A DNA stretch of 14,709 nucleotides, from positions 1-14,709 of the forward strand of contig CACVAV010000358.1 in assembly GCA_902727945.1 (NCBI GenBank), read 5' to 3'. Origin of the DNA: an uncultured Thiotrichaceae bacterium (GTDB lineage Bacteria > Pseudomonadota > Gammaproteobacteria > Thiotrichales > Thiotrichaceae). The notes beneath the pieces were generated by a model. The model made no database searches, was not told where the DNA came from, and saw only the letters and a program-made list of their open reading frames with translations. This document shows, piece by piece, positions 1-6,121 of the stretch (within the stretch, counting starts at the first letter, position 1; every line of letters starts with the position of its first letter). Made by a program: the position numbers and the translations under genes.

Positions 1-318
1 GGTCAGGTTCTGTGTAAAGCGGGTTCTATTACGCCACATACTAAATTTGAAGCAGAAGTTTATATTCTGTCAAAAGACGAAGGTGGTCGTCATACGCCAT
101 TCTTCAATGGTTATCGTCCGCAGTTTTACTTCCGTACGACGGATGTGACGGGTGCCTGTGATCTGCCGGAAGGTATCGAAATGGTTATGCCGGGCGACAA
201 CGTTAAGATGGTTGTTTCCCTTATTGCGCCAATCGCTATGGAAGACGGTCTACGCTTCGCAATTCGTGAAGGTGGTCGTACTGTTGGTGCTGGTGTTGTT
301 GCTAAAATTGTTGAGTAA
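1..318 (+). CDS. tuf: Elongation factor Tu, C-terminal part (5' end outside the window)
   Basis: The first 105 codons read in frame 1 are the C-terminal quarter of EF-Tu, ending in TAA at 316-318. EF-Tu is the GTPase that brings aminoacyl-tRNA to the ribosomal A site. The fragment is mostly the third beta-barrel, which contacts the tRNA T-stem and EF-Ts; the GTPase domain lies outside the window. Segments such as KDEGGRHTPFF, YRPQFYFRTTDVTG, MVMPGDNVKM and GLRFAIREGGRTVGAG match E. coli EF-Tu nearly residue for residue. The last two residues are VE rather than the E. coli LG. Its stop is only 8 nt from rpsJ, so it is probably cotranscribed with it. Many gammaproteobacteria carry two tuf copies; its place before rpsJ suggests the copy at the end of the str operon, but the upstream genes are not visible. 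Confidence 0.98.
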   Translation, partial: GQVLCKAGSITPHTKFEAEVYILSKDEGGRHTPFFNGYRPQFYFRTTDVTGACDLPEGIEMVMPGDNVKMVVSLIAPIAMEDGLRFAIREGGRTVGAGVVAKIVE

Positions 319-326
319 TATTTATT

Positions 327-638
327 ATGTCTGATCAAAGAATACGGATTCGTCTGAAAGCGTTTGACCATCGTCTTATCGATCGTTCAGCGCTGGAAAT
401 TGTAGAAACAGCTAAGCGTACCGGTGCACGTGTAAAAGGGCCTATCCCTTTACCTACACGTATTGAGCGTCACACCATTCTTACTTCTCCGCACGTCAAT
501 AAAGATGCGCGTGATCAGTATGAGATCCGTACGCACAAACGTTTGATGGATATTGTTAATCCAACTGACAAGACTGTTGATGCGCTGATGAAGCTGGATC
601 TGGCAGCAGGCGTGGATGTTCAAATTAAGTTGAACTGA
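327..638 (+). CDS. rpsJ: 30S ribosomal protein S10 (NusE)
   Basis: 103 aa, the same length as E. coli S10. S10 sits in the head of the 30S subunit. As NusE it pairs with NusB in the transcription antitermination complex and links RNA polymerase to the ribosome through NusG. The family signature SPHVNKDARDQYEIRTHK occupies residues about 54-71, within and just after the extended loop (about 46-67) that reaches into the 30S head. The ATG at 327 follows the tuf stop by 8 nt. I see no real Shine-Dalgarno sequence, so translation may depend on ribosomes ending on tuf. The stop is TGA. Unlike the E. coli arrangement, where rpsJ is the first gene of the S10 operon, a promoter and terminator separate it here from rplC, and it looks like a str-operon gene. 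Confidence 0.99.
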   Translation: MSDQRIRIRLKAFDHRLIDRSALEIVETAKRTGARVKGPIPLPTRIERHTILTSPHVNKDARDQYEIRTHKRLMDIVNPTDKTVDALMKLDLAAGVDVQIKLN

Positions 639-652
639 TTTGAAATAAACAC

Positions 653-666
653 TTAACGTGCGTTAA
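653..666. repeat. Inverted repeat overlapping the -35 box of the rplC promoter
   Basis: TTAACG (653-658) and CGTTAA (661-666) are perfect inverted repeats around a 2-nt centre. The left arm is the predicted -35 hexamer itself. A dyad in this position could be an operator, but six-base arms with a short spacer can also arise by chance in an intergenic region of this size. I do not recognise it as the site of a known regulator. Confidence 0.4.
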
Positions 667-681
667 CTTTATATGTATAAT
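653..681 (+). promoter_or_regulatory. Predicted sigma70 promoter for rplC and the genes after it
   Basis: A -35 box TTAACG (653-658) and a perfect -10 box TATAAT (676-681) are separated by exactly 17 bp. The -10 box is followed by a GC-rich discriminator, GCGCGGC (682-688), typical of ribosomal promoters under stringent (ppGpp/DksA) control. The start site would be near 688-690. The promoter lies between rpsJ and rplC, not upstream of rpsJ as in E. coli. The spacing and the -10 box are seen directly; promoter activity is inferred. Confidence 0.82.
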
Positions 682-693
682 GCGCGGCTTTCT

Positions 694-725
694 TCGGCTC
701 GACACTTGTGTTGAGCCGAGTTTTT
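694..725 (+). terminator. Intrinsic terminator/attenuator between rpsJ and rplC
   Basis: TCGGCTC (694-700) pairs perfectly with GAGCCGA (713-719). The stem continues inward with one G-U pair (701/712) and three more pairs (702-704 with 709-711) to a CTTG tetraloop (705-708). A run of five T follows at 721-725. This is an 11-bp GC-rich stem with a U tract, a standard rho-independent terminator. It can end the tuf-rpsJ transcript. It also lies downstream of the predicted rplC promoter, so that transcript must pass it, which makes it a candidate attenuator like the L4-controlled one in the E. coli S10 leader. Confidence 0.85.
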
Positions 726-744
726 CTAAAGACAAAAATTCAGT

Positions 745-766
745 AATTCACCTATTTACGGTGATT
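745..766 (+). promoter_or_regulatory. Small leader hairpin just before the rplC ribosome binding site
   Basis: TCACC (748-752) pairs with GGTGA (760-764) across a 7-nt loop. AA (745-746) can add pairs with TT (765-766) if T747 is bulged. The Shine-Dalgarno region GAAGAGG (767-773) starts directly after it, 7 nt before the rplC ATG. It could modulate rplC translation or be incidental. Confidence 0.35.
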
Positions 767-780
767 GAAGAGGTAAGCAA

Positions 781-1413
781 ATGGCTATCAGTCTATTGGG
801 TCGGAAAGTGGGTATGACCCGGATTTTCGGTGAAGCAGGAGATGCAATTCCTGTTACCGTTCTGGAGATTGCGCCGAATCGTGTGTCTCAGGTGAAGACG
901 ATCGATTCTGATGGCTATGAAGCAATTCAGTTGTCTGTTGGTGAGAGAAAAGCATCACGGGTAACTAAGCCGGTTGCCGGGCATTTTGCGAAAGCAGGTG
1001 TTTCTGCCGGAACGTTTGTTCGTGAATCACGTGTTGATTCTGCTGCTGACTATGAAGCAGGTGCTGAGCTGACTGTTGCTCTGTTTGAAGCAGGCCAGAA
1101 AGTTGATGTGTCGGGTGTGAGTAAAGGTAAAGGTTTTGCCGGTACGATCAAGCGCCACAACTTTAAAGGTAAAGACGCAACACACGGTAACTCGATTTCT
1201 CACCGTACTCCGGGTTCTATCGGTCAGAACCAGACGCCAGGGCGTGTTTTTCCTGGTAAAAAAATGTCTGGTCAGATGGGTAATGTAAATACAACCACTC
1301 AGTGTTTGGAAGTGGTTCGTGTGGATGTAGAGCGTAACCTGGTGTTGGTTAAAGGTGCTGTTGCAGGTGCGACGGATGGTAATATTTCCATTAAGCACTC
1401 TGTAAAGGCATAA
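781..1413 (+). CDS. rplC: 50S ribosomal protein L3
   Basis: 210 aa (E. coli L3 has 209). L3 is an early assembly protein that binds 23S rRNA, and its long extension reaches towards the peptidyl transferase centre. The signature FAGTIKRHNFKG is at about residues 119-130, and GSIGQNQTPGRV at 145-156. Gln151 corresponds to E. coli Gln150, which PrmB methylates; whether it is modified here is inferred only. The ATG at 781 has a good Shine-Dalgarno sequence (GAAGAGG, 767-773). rplC is the first gene of the long unit transcribed from the promoter at 653-681, and its stop TAA is 9 nt from rplD. Confidence 0.99.
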   Translation: MAISLLGRKVGMTRIFGEAGDAIPVTVLEIAPNRVSQVKTIDSDGYEAIQLSVGERKASRVTKPVAGHFAKAGVSAGTFVRESRVDSAADYEAGAELTVALFEAGQKVDVSGVSKGKGFAGTIKRHNFKGKDATHGNSISHRTPGSIGQNQTPGRVFPGKKMSGQMGNVNTTTQCLEVVRVDVERNLVLVKGAVAGATDGNISIKHSVKA

Positions 1414-1422
1414 GGATTAGAT

Positions 1423-2025
1423 ATGGAATTGCAAATAGCTAATGGCGGATCTGTTGCAGTAAGTGACACAGTATTCGGCCGCGATTTCAATGAAGGGCTG
1501 GTACATCAGGCGGTTGTTGCTTATATGGCAGCAGCGCGTTTAGGTACAAAAGCTCAGAAGAGTCGTTCAGATGTTAGTGGTGGTGGTGCTAAGCCATTTC
1601 GCCAGAAGGGCACCGGTCGTGCACGTGCAGGTACTATTCGTAGTCCGCTGTGGCGGTCTGGTGGTACCACATTTGCGGCACGTCCTCGTGACTATACGCA
1701 GAAGCTGAATAAAAAAATGTATCGTGCGGCGATGAGTTCTATTCTTTCAGAGCTGATTCGTCAGGATCGTTTGGTTATTGTTGATGCTATTGACTGTGAA
1801 GATGGCAAAACAAAAACAATGACAGCTAAGCTGAAAGACTATGGTACTAATAATGTATTGTTAGTTCCTGAAGTTGATGACGTTAATGTTCTGTTGGCTT
1901 CGCGCAATATTCCTTATTGTGAAGTTGCCTCTGTCACAGGGCTGAATCCGGCAAGCTTAGTCGGCCATGAGAAAGTGGTGATGACTAAAGGTGCTGTTGA
2001 GAAGGTTCAGGAGTGGTTAGGATGA
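1423..2025 (+). CDS. rplD: 50S ribosomal protein L4
   Basis: 200 aa (E. coli L4 has 201). L4 binds domain I of 23S rRNA. Its long basic loop, here about residues 44-95 and containing KPFRQKGTGRARAG (57-70), lines the peptide exit tunnel opposite L22. In E. coli L4 also represses its own operon by promoting termination and blocking translation in the S10 leader, and it inhibits RNase E. Whether it acts on the short leader before rplC here is an open question raised by the terminator at 694-725. The Shine-Dalgarno sequence AAGGA overlaps the rplC stop. The TGA at 2023-2025 overlaps the rplW start in an ATGA arrangement. Confidence 0.99.
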   Translation: MELQIANGGSVAVSDTVFGRDFNEGLVHQAVVAYMAAARLGTKAQKSRSDVSGGGAKPFRQKGTGRARAGTIRSPLWRSGGTTFAARPRDYTQKLNKKMYRAAMSSILSELIRQDRLVIVDAIDCEDGKTKTMTAKLKDYGTNNVLLVPEVDDVNVLLASRNIPYCEVASVTGLNPASLVGHEKVVMTKGAVEKVQEWLG

Positions 2026-2315
2026 ATCAGGATCATTTATATCAGGTATTGTTGGCTCCACGCATGACTGAAAAAACAGTTTTGCTGTCAGAATCTTCAA
2101 ACCAGTACGTCTTCAAAGTTGCAACTACTGCAACTAAAAAAGATATTAAACAGGCAGTTGAAATGCTTTTTGAAGTAAAAGTAGATCGTGTTCAAACTGT
2201 CAATGTAAAAGGTAAGCAGAAGAACTTTAGTCGTCGTTCCGGTAAGCGGAGCGATTGGAAAAAGGCGTATATTCGCCTGGCTGAAGGTCAGTCACTTGAT
2301 GCTTCAGCTGAATAA
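2022..2315 (+). CDS. rplW: 50S ribosomal protein L23
   Basis: 97 aa from the ATG at 2022; an upstream in-frame GTG at 2013 would add three residues. I chose 2022 because AGGAG (2009-2013) lies 8 nt before it, the ATG overlaps the rplD stop by 4 nt (ATGA), and the protein then begins MNQDHLYQVLLAPRMTEK, aligning with E. coli L23. L23 sits at the exit of the peptide tunnel and is the docking site for trigger factor and SRP. Glu17 corresponds to E. coli Glu18, which trigger factor contacts. KRSDWKKAY near residues 76-84 is the conserved segment after the tunnel loop. The overlap implies translational coupling with L4. Confidence 0.98.
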   Translation: MNQDHLYQVLLAPRMTEKTVLLSESSNQYVFKVATTATKKDIKQAVEMLFEVKVDRVQTVNVKGKQKNFSRRSGKRSDWKKAYIRLAEGQSLDASAE

Positions 2316-2329
2316 GGAATAGGTTAGTC

Positions 2330-3160
2330 ATGGCAGTTGCAAAAGCAAAACCAACCTCTCCGGGACGTCGATTTCAGGTTCGTGTAGTCAACAAGGATTT
2401 GCACAAAGGTGCACCTTGCAAGGCCCTGTTAGATCGTAAAACCAAGAGTGGTGGACGTAATAATACCGGTCGTATCACAGTACGTCATATTGGTGGTGGC
2501 CATCGCCAGCATTATCGTATTGTTGACTTTAAACGTCGCAAAGATGATATTCCCGCGCGCGTTGAGCGTATTGAATATGATCCGAATCGCAGTGCGAACA
2601 TCGCTCTGCTGTTATATGCGGATGGTGAGCGTCGTTATATCATTGCGCCACGTAACTTGGCAGCTGGTGCAACTGTTCAGTCCGGGCAACATGCTCCGAT
2701 TGCAGTAGGTAATACTTTGCCTATGCGTAATATCCCGGTAGGTACCGTGATTCACTGCATTGAGATGAAGCCTGAGAAAGGGGCGCAAATTGCACGTAGC
2801 GCAGGAACTTCAGCTCAGTTGGTGGCAAAAGAAGGTAATTACGCGACGTTGCGTTTACGTTCCGGTGAGATGCGAAAGATTCTTGTTGAATGCCGTGCGA
2901 CAATCGGTGAAGTGAGTAATTCTGAGCATGCACTGGTTAAGTTGGGTAAAGCGGGTGCCAAGCGCTGGCGTGGTGTTCGACCAACTGTTCGTGGTGTTGC
3001 AATGAATCCGGTGGATCATCCACATGGTGGTGGTGAAGGTCGTACGTCCGGTGGGCGTCACCCTGTGTCTCCATCAGGTGTTCCGACTAAGGGTTACAAA
3101 ACCCGTAGTAATAAACGTACTGACAAGATGATTGTCCGTCGTCGCCGTAATAAGAAGTAA
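2330..3160 (+). CDS. rplB: 50S ribosomal protein L2
   Basis: 276 aa (E. coli L2 has 273). L2 is among the most conserved ribosomal proteins. It helps join the subunits and is needed for peptidyl transferase activity. The C-terminal motif VDHPHGGGEGRTSGGRHPV is present; the first His of HPHGGG is residue 230, which corresponds to the functionally important E. coli His229 (numbered without Met). The tail is strongly basic and ends RRRRNKK. The ORF begins at the ATG at 2330, 14 nt after rplW, with an AAGGAATAGG ribosome binding region. Nothing is missing or altered among the residues I can compare. Confidence 0.99.
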   Translation: MAVAKAKPTSPGRRFQVRVVNKDLHKGAPCKALLDRKTKSGGRNNTGRITVRHIGGGHRQHYRIVDFKRRKDDIPARVERIEYDPNRSANIALLLYADGERRYIIAPRNLAAGATVQSGQHAPIAVGNTLPMRNIPVGTVIHCIEMKPEKGAQIARSAGTSAQLVAKEGNYATLRLRSGEMRKILVECRATIGEVSNSEHALVKLGKAGAKRWRGVRPTVRGVAMNPVDHPHGGGEGRTSGGRHPVSPSGVPTKGYKTRSNKRTDKMIVRRRRNKK

Positions 3161-3174
3161 GAGGAATTTAGACA

Positions 3175-3450
3175 GTGCCACGTTCACTTAAGAAAGGTCC
3201 TTTCATTGATCATCATTTGATGAAGAAAGTTGACACGGCAGTTGCGAACAATGATCGCAAGCCGATTAAAACCTGGTCACGTCGGTCGATGGTTGCTCCA
3301 AGCATGGTCGGTTTGACGATTGCAGTTCATAACGGTAAGCAACACGTTCCCGTTTTGGTTAATGAAAATATGGTAGGTCATAAACTAGGTGAGTTTGCGT
3401 TAACACGTACTTATCGTGGTCATGCTGCCGATAAAAAATCGAAGAAATAG
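3175..3450 (+). CDS. rpsS: 30S ribosomal protein S19 (GTG start)
   Basis: 91 aa (E. coli S19 has 92). It starts at GTG 3175, one of only two GTG starts in the window. GAGG (3161-3164) lies 10 nt before it and the product begins PRSLKKGPFIDHHL as in E. coli, so the start is secure. S19 forms a complex with S13 in the 30S head near the A-site tRNA and the B1a bridge to the large subunit. The family signature NGKQHVPVLVNENMVGHKLG starts at residue 53. The stop is TAG, rare among these genes. Gaps to its neighbours are 14 nt (rplB) and 11 nt (rplV). Confidence 0.99.
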   Translation: MPRSLKKGPFIDHHLMKKVDTAVANNDRKPIKTWSRRSMVAPSMVGLTIAVHNGKQHVPVLVNENMVGHKLGEFALTRTYRGHAADKKSKK

Positions 3451-3461
3451 AGGTTATAGAT

Positions 3462-3794
3462 ATGGAAGTTGCAGCTCGTTTGCGCTTTGCGCGTCTTTCT
3501 CCTCAGAAGGGTCGTTTAGTTGCTGACCAGATTCGTGGTCTGCCTGTTGATAAGGCACTGGATATTCTGGCGTTTAGTCCCAAAAAAGGGGCGGCGATGA
3601 TAAAGAAAGTTTTAGAGTCAGCCATTGCTAATGCTGAGCACAATGAAGGTGCTGATGTTGACGAACTTTCTGTTGCGCGTGTTTTTGTAGACCAAGGCCC
3701 GACGATGAAGCGTATTCGTCCCCGTGCCAAGGGTCGTGCAAACCGTATTCTTAAACGTACCAGTCATATCACTGTGACGGTTGGCGACAAGTAA
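3462..3794 (+). CDS. rplV: 50S ribosomal protein L22
   Basis: 110 aa, the same as E. coli L22. The globular domain lies on the outer surface of the 50S at the tunnel exit, and the long beta-hairpin, here about residues 82-100 with MKRIRPRAKGRANR, reaches into the tunnel and meets the L4 loop at the constriction where macrolides act. No deletion of the kind that gives erythromycin resistance (loss of the MKR segment) is present: MKR is intact at 82-84. Start ATG 3462 follows an AGAGG that overlaps the rpsS stop. Confidence 0.99.
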   Translation: MEVAARLRFARLSPQKGRLVADQIRGLPVDKALDILAFSPKKGAAMIKKVLESAIANAEHNEGADVDELSVARVFVDQGPTMKRIRPRAKGRANRILKRTSHITVTVGDK

Positions 3795-3809
3795 GGTCTG
3801 AGGTTAATC

Positions 3810-4502
3810 ATGGGTCAAAAAGTACATCCAACTGGTATTCGTCTCGGTATTTCAGCCGATTGGCGGGCAAAGTGGTATGCAGAAGGTAAAGACTACGCAG
3901 ATTTCCTGCATAAGGATCTTGAAGTTCGTTCTTTCCTGAAAAAGCGTTTGAAAGATGCGTCTGTTAGTCGTATTCAAATTGAGCGTCCGGCGAAATCTGC
4001 CTTTATCACTATCCATACGGCACGTCCGGGAATGGTTATTGGTAAAAAAGGCGAGGATATTGAGCGTTTACGTAACGATGTGGCCAGTATTATGGGTCTG
4101 CATGTTAATAACGTTAAGCTGAATATCGAAGAAATCCGCAAGCCTGAGCTGGATGCGCAGCTAGTTGCGGAAAGTATCGCAGGACAGCTTGAGCGTCGGA
4201 TTATGTTCCGTCGTGCAATGAAGCGTGCAGTAGGTAACGCTATGCGTCTTGGTGCTTTAGGTATCAAGGTGGCGGTTGCCGGACGTTTGAATGGTGCAGA
4301 AATCGCACGTACCGAATGGTATCGTGAAGGTCGTGTGCCACTTCATACACTGCGAGCTGACATAGACTACGCAACAGCTGAGGCTGCTACTACCTACGGT
4401 ATCATCGGTATCAAGGTATGGGTCTTTAAGGGTGAGGTCTTTGACCTTGAGCAGAAACAATCTAATTCTGGTGGTAATACCCAGAATAGAAAGAAGAAGT
4501 GA
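3810..4502 (+). CDS. rpsC: 30S ribosomal protein S3
   Basis: 230 aa (E. coli S3 has 233). S3 lies at the mRNA entry of the 30S subunit and, with S4 and S5, contributes to the ribosome's mRNA helicase activity. The N-terminal type II KH domain has the loop GMVIGKKGEDI at residues 74-84, followed by an arginine-rich helix (ERRIMFRRAMKR, 128-139) and the C-terminal signature ending in LRADIDYA. The last 15 or so residues are a low-complexity Ser/Asn/Lys tail, a region that varies in the family. Translation ends at TGA (4500-4502) and is backed by an immediately following in-frame TAG. Confidence 0.99.
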   Translation: MGQKVHPTGIRLGISADWRAKWYAEGKDYADFLHKDLEVRSFLKKRLKDASVSRIQIERPAKSAFITIHTARPGMVIGKKGEDIERLRNDVASIMGLHVNNVKLNIEEIRKPELDAQLVAESIAGQLERRIMFRRAMKRAVGNAMRLGALGIKVAVAGRLNGAEIARTEWYREGRVPLHTLRADIDYATAEAATTYGIIGIKVWVFKGEVFDLEQKQSNSGGNTQNRKKK

Positions 4503-4514
4503 TAGAGGTTCAAA

Positions 4515-4928
4515 ATGTTACAGCCCAAAAGAACCAAATTCCGTAAAATGCAGAAAGGCCGCAACCGTGGTCTGGCTCAAACCGGAAATAAAGTAAGTTT
4601 CGGCGATTATGGCCTGAAATCTCTTGAGCGTGGTCGTTTGACAGCGCGTCAGATTGAAGCGGGTCGTCGTGCGATTAATCGTCACATTCGTCGTGGTGGT
4701 AAAATCTGGATTCGTGTTTTCCCTGATAAGCCTATCAGTAAAAAACCATTAGAAGTCCGGATGGGTAAAGGTAAAGGTAATGTTGAATACTGGGTTGCCC
4801 AGATTCAGCCGGGTCGTGTCTTGTTTGAAATGCAAGGAGTCCCTGAAGATATTGCTCGTGAAGCATTTAAGCTGGCTTCTGCGAAATTACCTTTTAAAAC
4901 CACATTTGTTAAGCGGCAGGTGATGTGA
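4515..4928 (+). CDS. rplP: 50S ribosomal protein L16
   Basis: 137 aa (E. coli L16 has 136). L16 helps organise the A-site tRNA binding region of the 50S and is one of the last proteins assembled. MLQPKRTKFRKMQKGRNRG at the start is the family N-terminus. Arg82 in VRMGKGKGNVEYW corresponds to E. coli Arg81, the site hydroxylated by the YcfD/RoxA oxygenase; modification here is only inferred. The C-terminus FKTTFVKRQVM closes the family pattern. The stop TGA shares its last A with the rpmC ATG (TGATG). Confidence 0.99.
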   Translation: MLQPKRTKFRKMQKGRNRGLAQTGNKVSFGDYGLKSLERGRLTARQIEAGRRAINRHIRRGGKIWIRVFPDKPISKKPLEVRMGKGKGNVEYWVAQIQPGRVLFEMQGVPEDIAREAFKLASAKLPFKTTFVKRQVM

Positions 4929-5125
4929 TGAAAGCAACTGAGCTTCGTGAAAAGTCAGTAGATGAATTGCAGTCAGAGTTGACTGAGAATTACAAAGAGC
5001 AGTTTAAATTGCGTATGCAACAGTCAGCTGATCAAATGTCGCGCCCTTCAGAGATGAAGCGGGTACGTCGTGAAATTGCACGGATCAAAACGATCCTGTC
5101 TGAAAAGAAAGTCGCAGGTAAGTGA
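4928..5125 (+). CDS. rpmC: 50S ribosomal protein L29
   Basis: 65 aa (E. coli L29 has 63), two antiparallel alpha-helices at the tunnel exit next to L23, where it helps form the binding site for SRP. A GTG at 4925 is in frame, but the ATG at 4928 gives MKATELREKS, matching the E. coli N-terminus MKAKELREKS, so I take 4928. It overlaps the rplP stop by one base, and the weak upstream AGGTGA suggests that translation is coupled to rplP. The motif QFKLRMQQ is typical of the family. Confidence 0.97.
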   Translation: MKATELREKSVDELQSELTENYKEQFKLRMQQSADQMSRPSEMKRVRREIARIKTILSEKKVAGK

Positions 5126-5127
5126 AG

Positions 5128-5391
5128 ATGAGCGAAGAAGCAGTTGTTGAACGTAGTTTGCTAGGTCGTGTCATCAGCGACAAAATGGATAAGACCGTCG
5201 TCGTTTTGATGGAGCGTCAAATAAAGCACCCTTTATACGGGAAATTTATTAAACGTTCTAAAAAGTATCATGTGCACGATGAGAATAATGAATGCCACAT
5301 TGGTGATAACGTGACTTTCAAAGAGTGCCGTCCTCTGTCAAAGAGCAAGCACTGGACTTTGGTTAAAGTCGTTAGTCGTGCTGTTAGTTGA
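5128..5391 (+). CDS. rpsQ: 30S ribosomal protein S17
   Basis: 87 aa from the ATG at 5128 (E. coli S17 has 84). A GTG at 5122 overlapping the rpmC stop is in frame, but AGG (5116-5118) sits 9 nt before the ATG and the family N-terminus fits better there. S17 is a primary binding protein at the base of the 30S body, an OB-fold that contacts helices 7 and 11 of 16S rRNA. The signature running from GDNVTF to ECRPLSKSKHW covers residues 59-76. It is last in the S10 order. Its TGA is followed at once by an in-frame TAA. In E. coli the spc promoter comes next; here only 22 nt remain before rplN. Confidence 0.98.
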   Translation: MSEEAVVERSLLGRVISDKMDKTVVVLMERQIKHPLYGKFIKRSKKYHVHDENNECHIGDNVTFKECRPLSKSKHWTLVKVVSRAVS

Positions 5392-5413
5392 TAATTAAGA
5401 CGAGATATTAGAC

Positions 5414-5782
5414 ATGATCCAGATGCAGTCAGAGCTGCAAATTGCAGACAATAGTGGTGCTCGTCGTGTGATGTGCATTAAAGTCTTAGGCGGTTCACAT
5501 CGTCGTTATGCGGGCATTGGTGACGTAATCAAGGTCAGTATTAAAGACGCAATTCCACGCGGCAAAGTTAAAAAAGGTGATGTATATAATGCAGTCGTGG
5601 TTCGTACTGCTAAAGGTGTACGTCGCAAAGATGGTTCCTTGATTCGCTTTGATGGCAATGCTGCGGTATTACTGAATGCGAAGCTTGAGCCAATTGGTAC
5701 ACGTATCTTTGGCCCGGTTACACGTGAACTACGTGGTGATCGTTTCATGAAAATTATTTCTCTGGCACCCGAAGTGCTCTAA
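5414..5782 (+). CDS. rplN: 50S ribosomal protein L14
   Basis: 122 aa (E. coli L14 has 123). L14 lies at the subunit interface, forms bridges B5 and B8 with 16S rRNA, and is the target of the silencing factor RsfS. NSGARRVMCIKVLGGSHRR (13-31) and IRFDGNAAVLLN (77-88) are family signatures, and the C-terminus FMKIISLAPEVL is identical to E. coli. The ATG at 5414 gives MIQMQSELQI. The Shine-Dalgarno sequence is weak (only GAG, 11 nt or more upstream), so readthrough from rpsQ or coupling may matter. It is the first gene of the classic spc order, but no promoter precedes it. Confidence 0.99.
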   Translation: MIQMQSELQIADNSGARRVMCIKVLGGSHRRYAGIGDVIKVSIKDAIPRGKVKKGDVYNAVVVRTAKGVRRKDGSLIRFDGNAAVLLNAKLEPIGTRIFGPVTRELRGDRFMKIISLAPEVL

Positions 5783-5793
5783 TAGGTGACATG

Positions 5794-6108
5794 ATGAAAA
5801 AAATTCTGAAAGGCGATGATGTAGTCGTTATTACCGGTAAAGATAAAGGCAAGCATGCTTCAGTCATGCAGGTGCTGGAAAATGGTAAGGTTTTGGTTAA
5901 GGGTGTGAATATGGTTAAGAAGCACACTAAACCTAACCCAACGTTGGGTGTTCAAGGTGGCATTGTTGAAAAAGAAATGCCTATGAATATTTCAAACGTA
6001 ATGGTGGTCAACTCTGAAGGTAAGGGTGACCGTGTTGGATTCAAGCTCCTGGAAAACGGCGAAAAAATCCGTGTCTTCAAATCCAATGGCGAGCCTGTAA
6101 AGGCTTGA
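5794..6108 (+). CDS. rplX: 50S ribosomal protein L24
   Basis: 104 aa, equal to E. coli L24. L24 is one of two proteins that start 50S assembly, and it ends up at the tunnel exit. The KOW motif spans about residues 5-32 (VITGKDKGK at 12-20). Two ATG codons lie in tandem at 5791 and 5794; I choose 5794 because the Shine-Dalgarno AGG (5784-5786) is 7 nt before it but only 4 nt before 5791, and the length then equals the family norm. The difference is a single Met. The stop TGA is 13 nt from rplE. Confidence 0.97.
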   Translation: MKKILKGDDVVVITGKDKGKHASVMQVLENGKVLVKGVNMVKKHTKPNPTLGVQGGIVEKEMPMNISNVMVVNSEGKGDRVGFKLLENGEKIRVFKSNGEPVKA

Positions 6109-6121
6109 GGTAGATAAATTC

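Noticed and set aside
4500..4505. Tandem stop codons TGA-TAG after rpsC (and TGA-TAA after rpsQ) as possible recoding sites
   Set aside because: Double stops ensure termination in highly expressed genes; no slippery site or extension frame is present.
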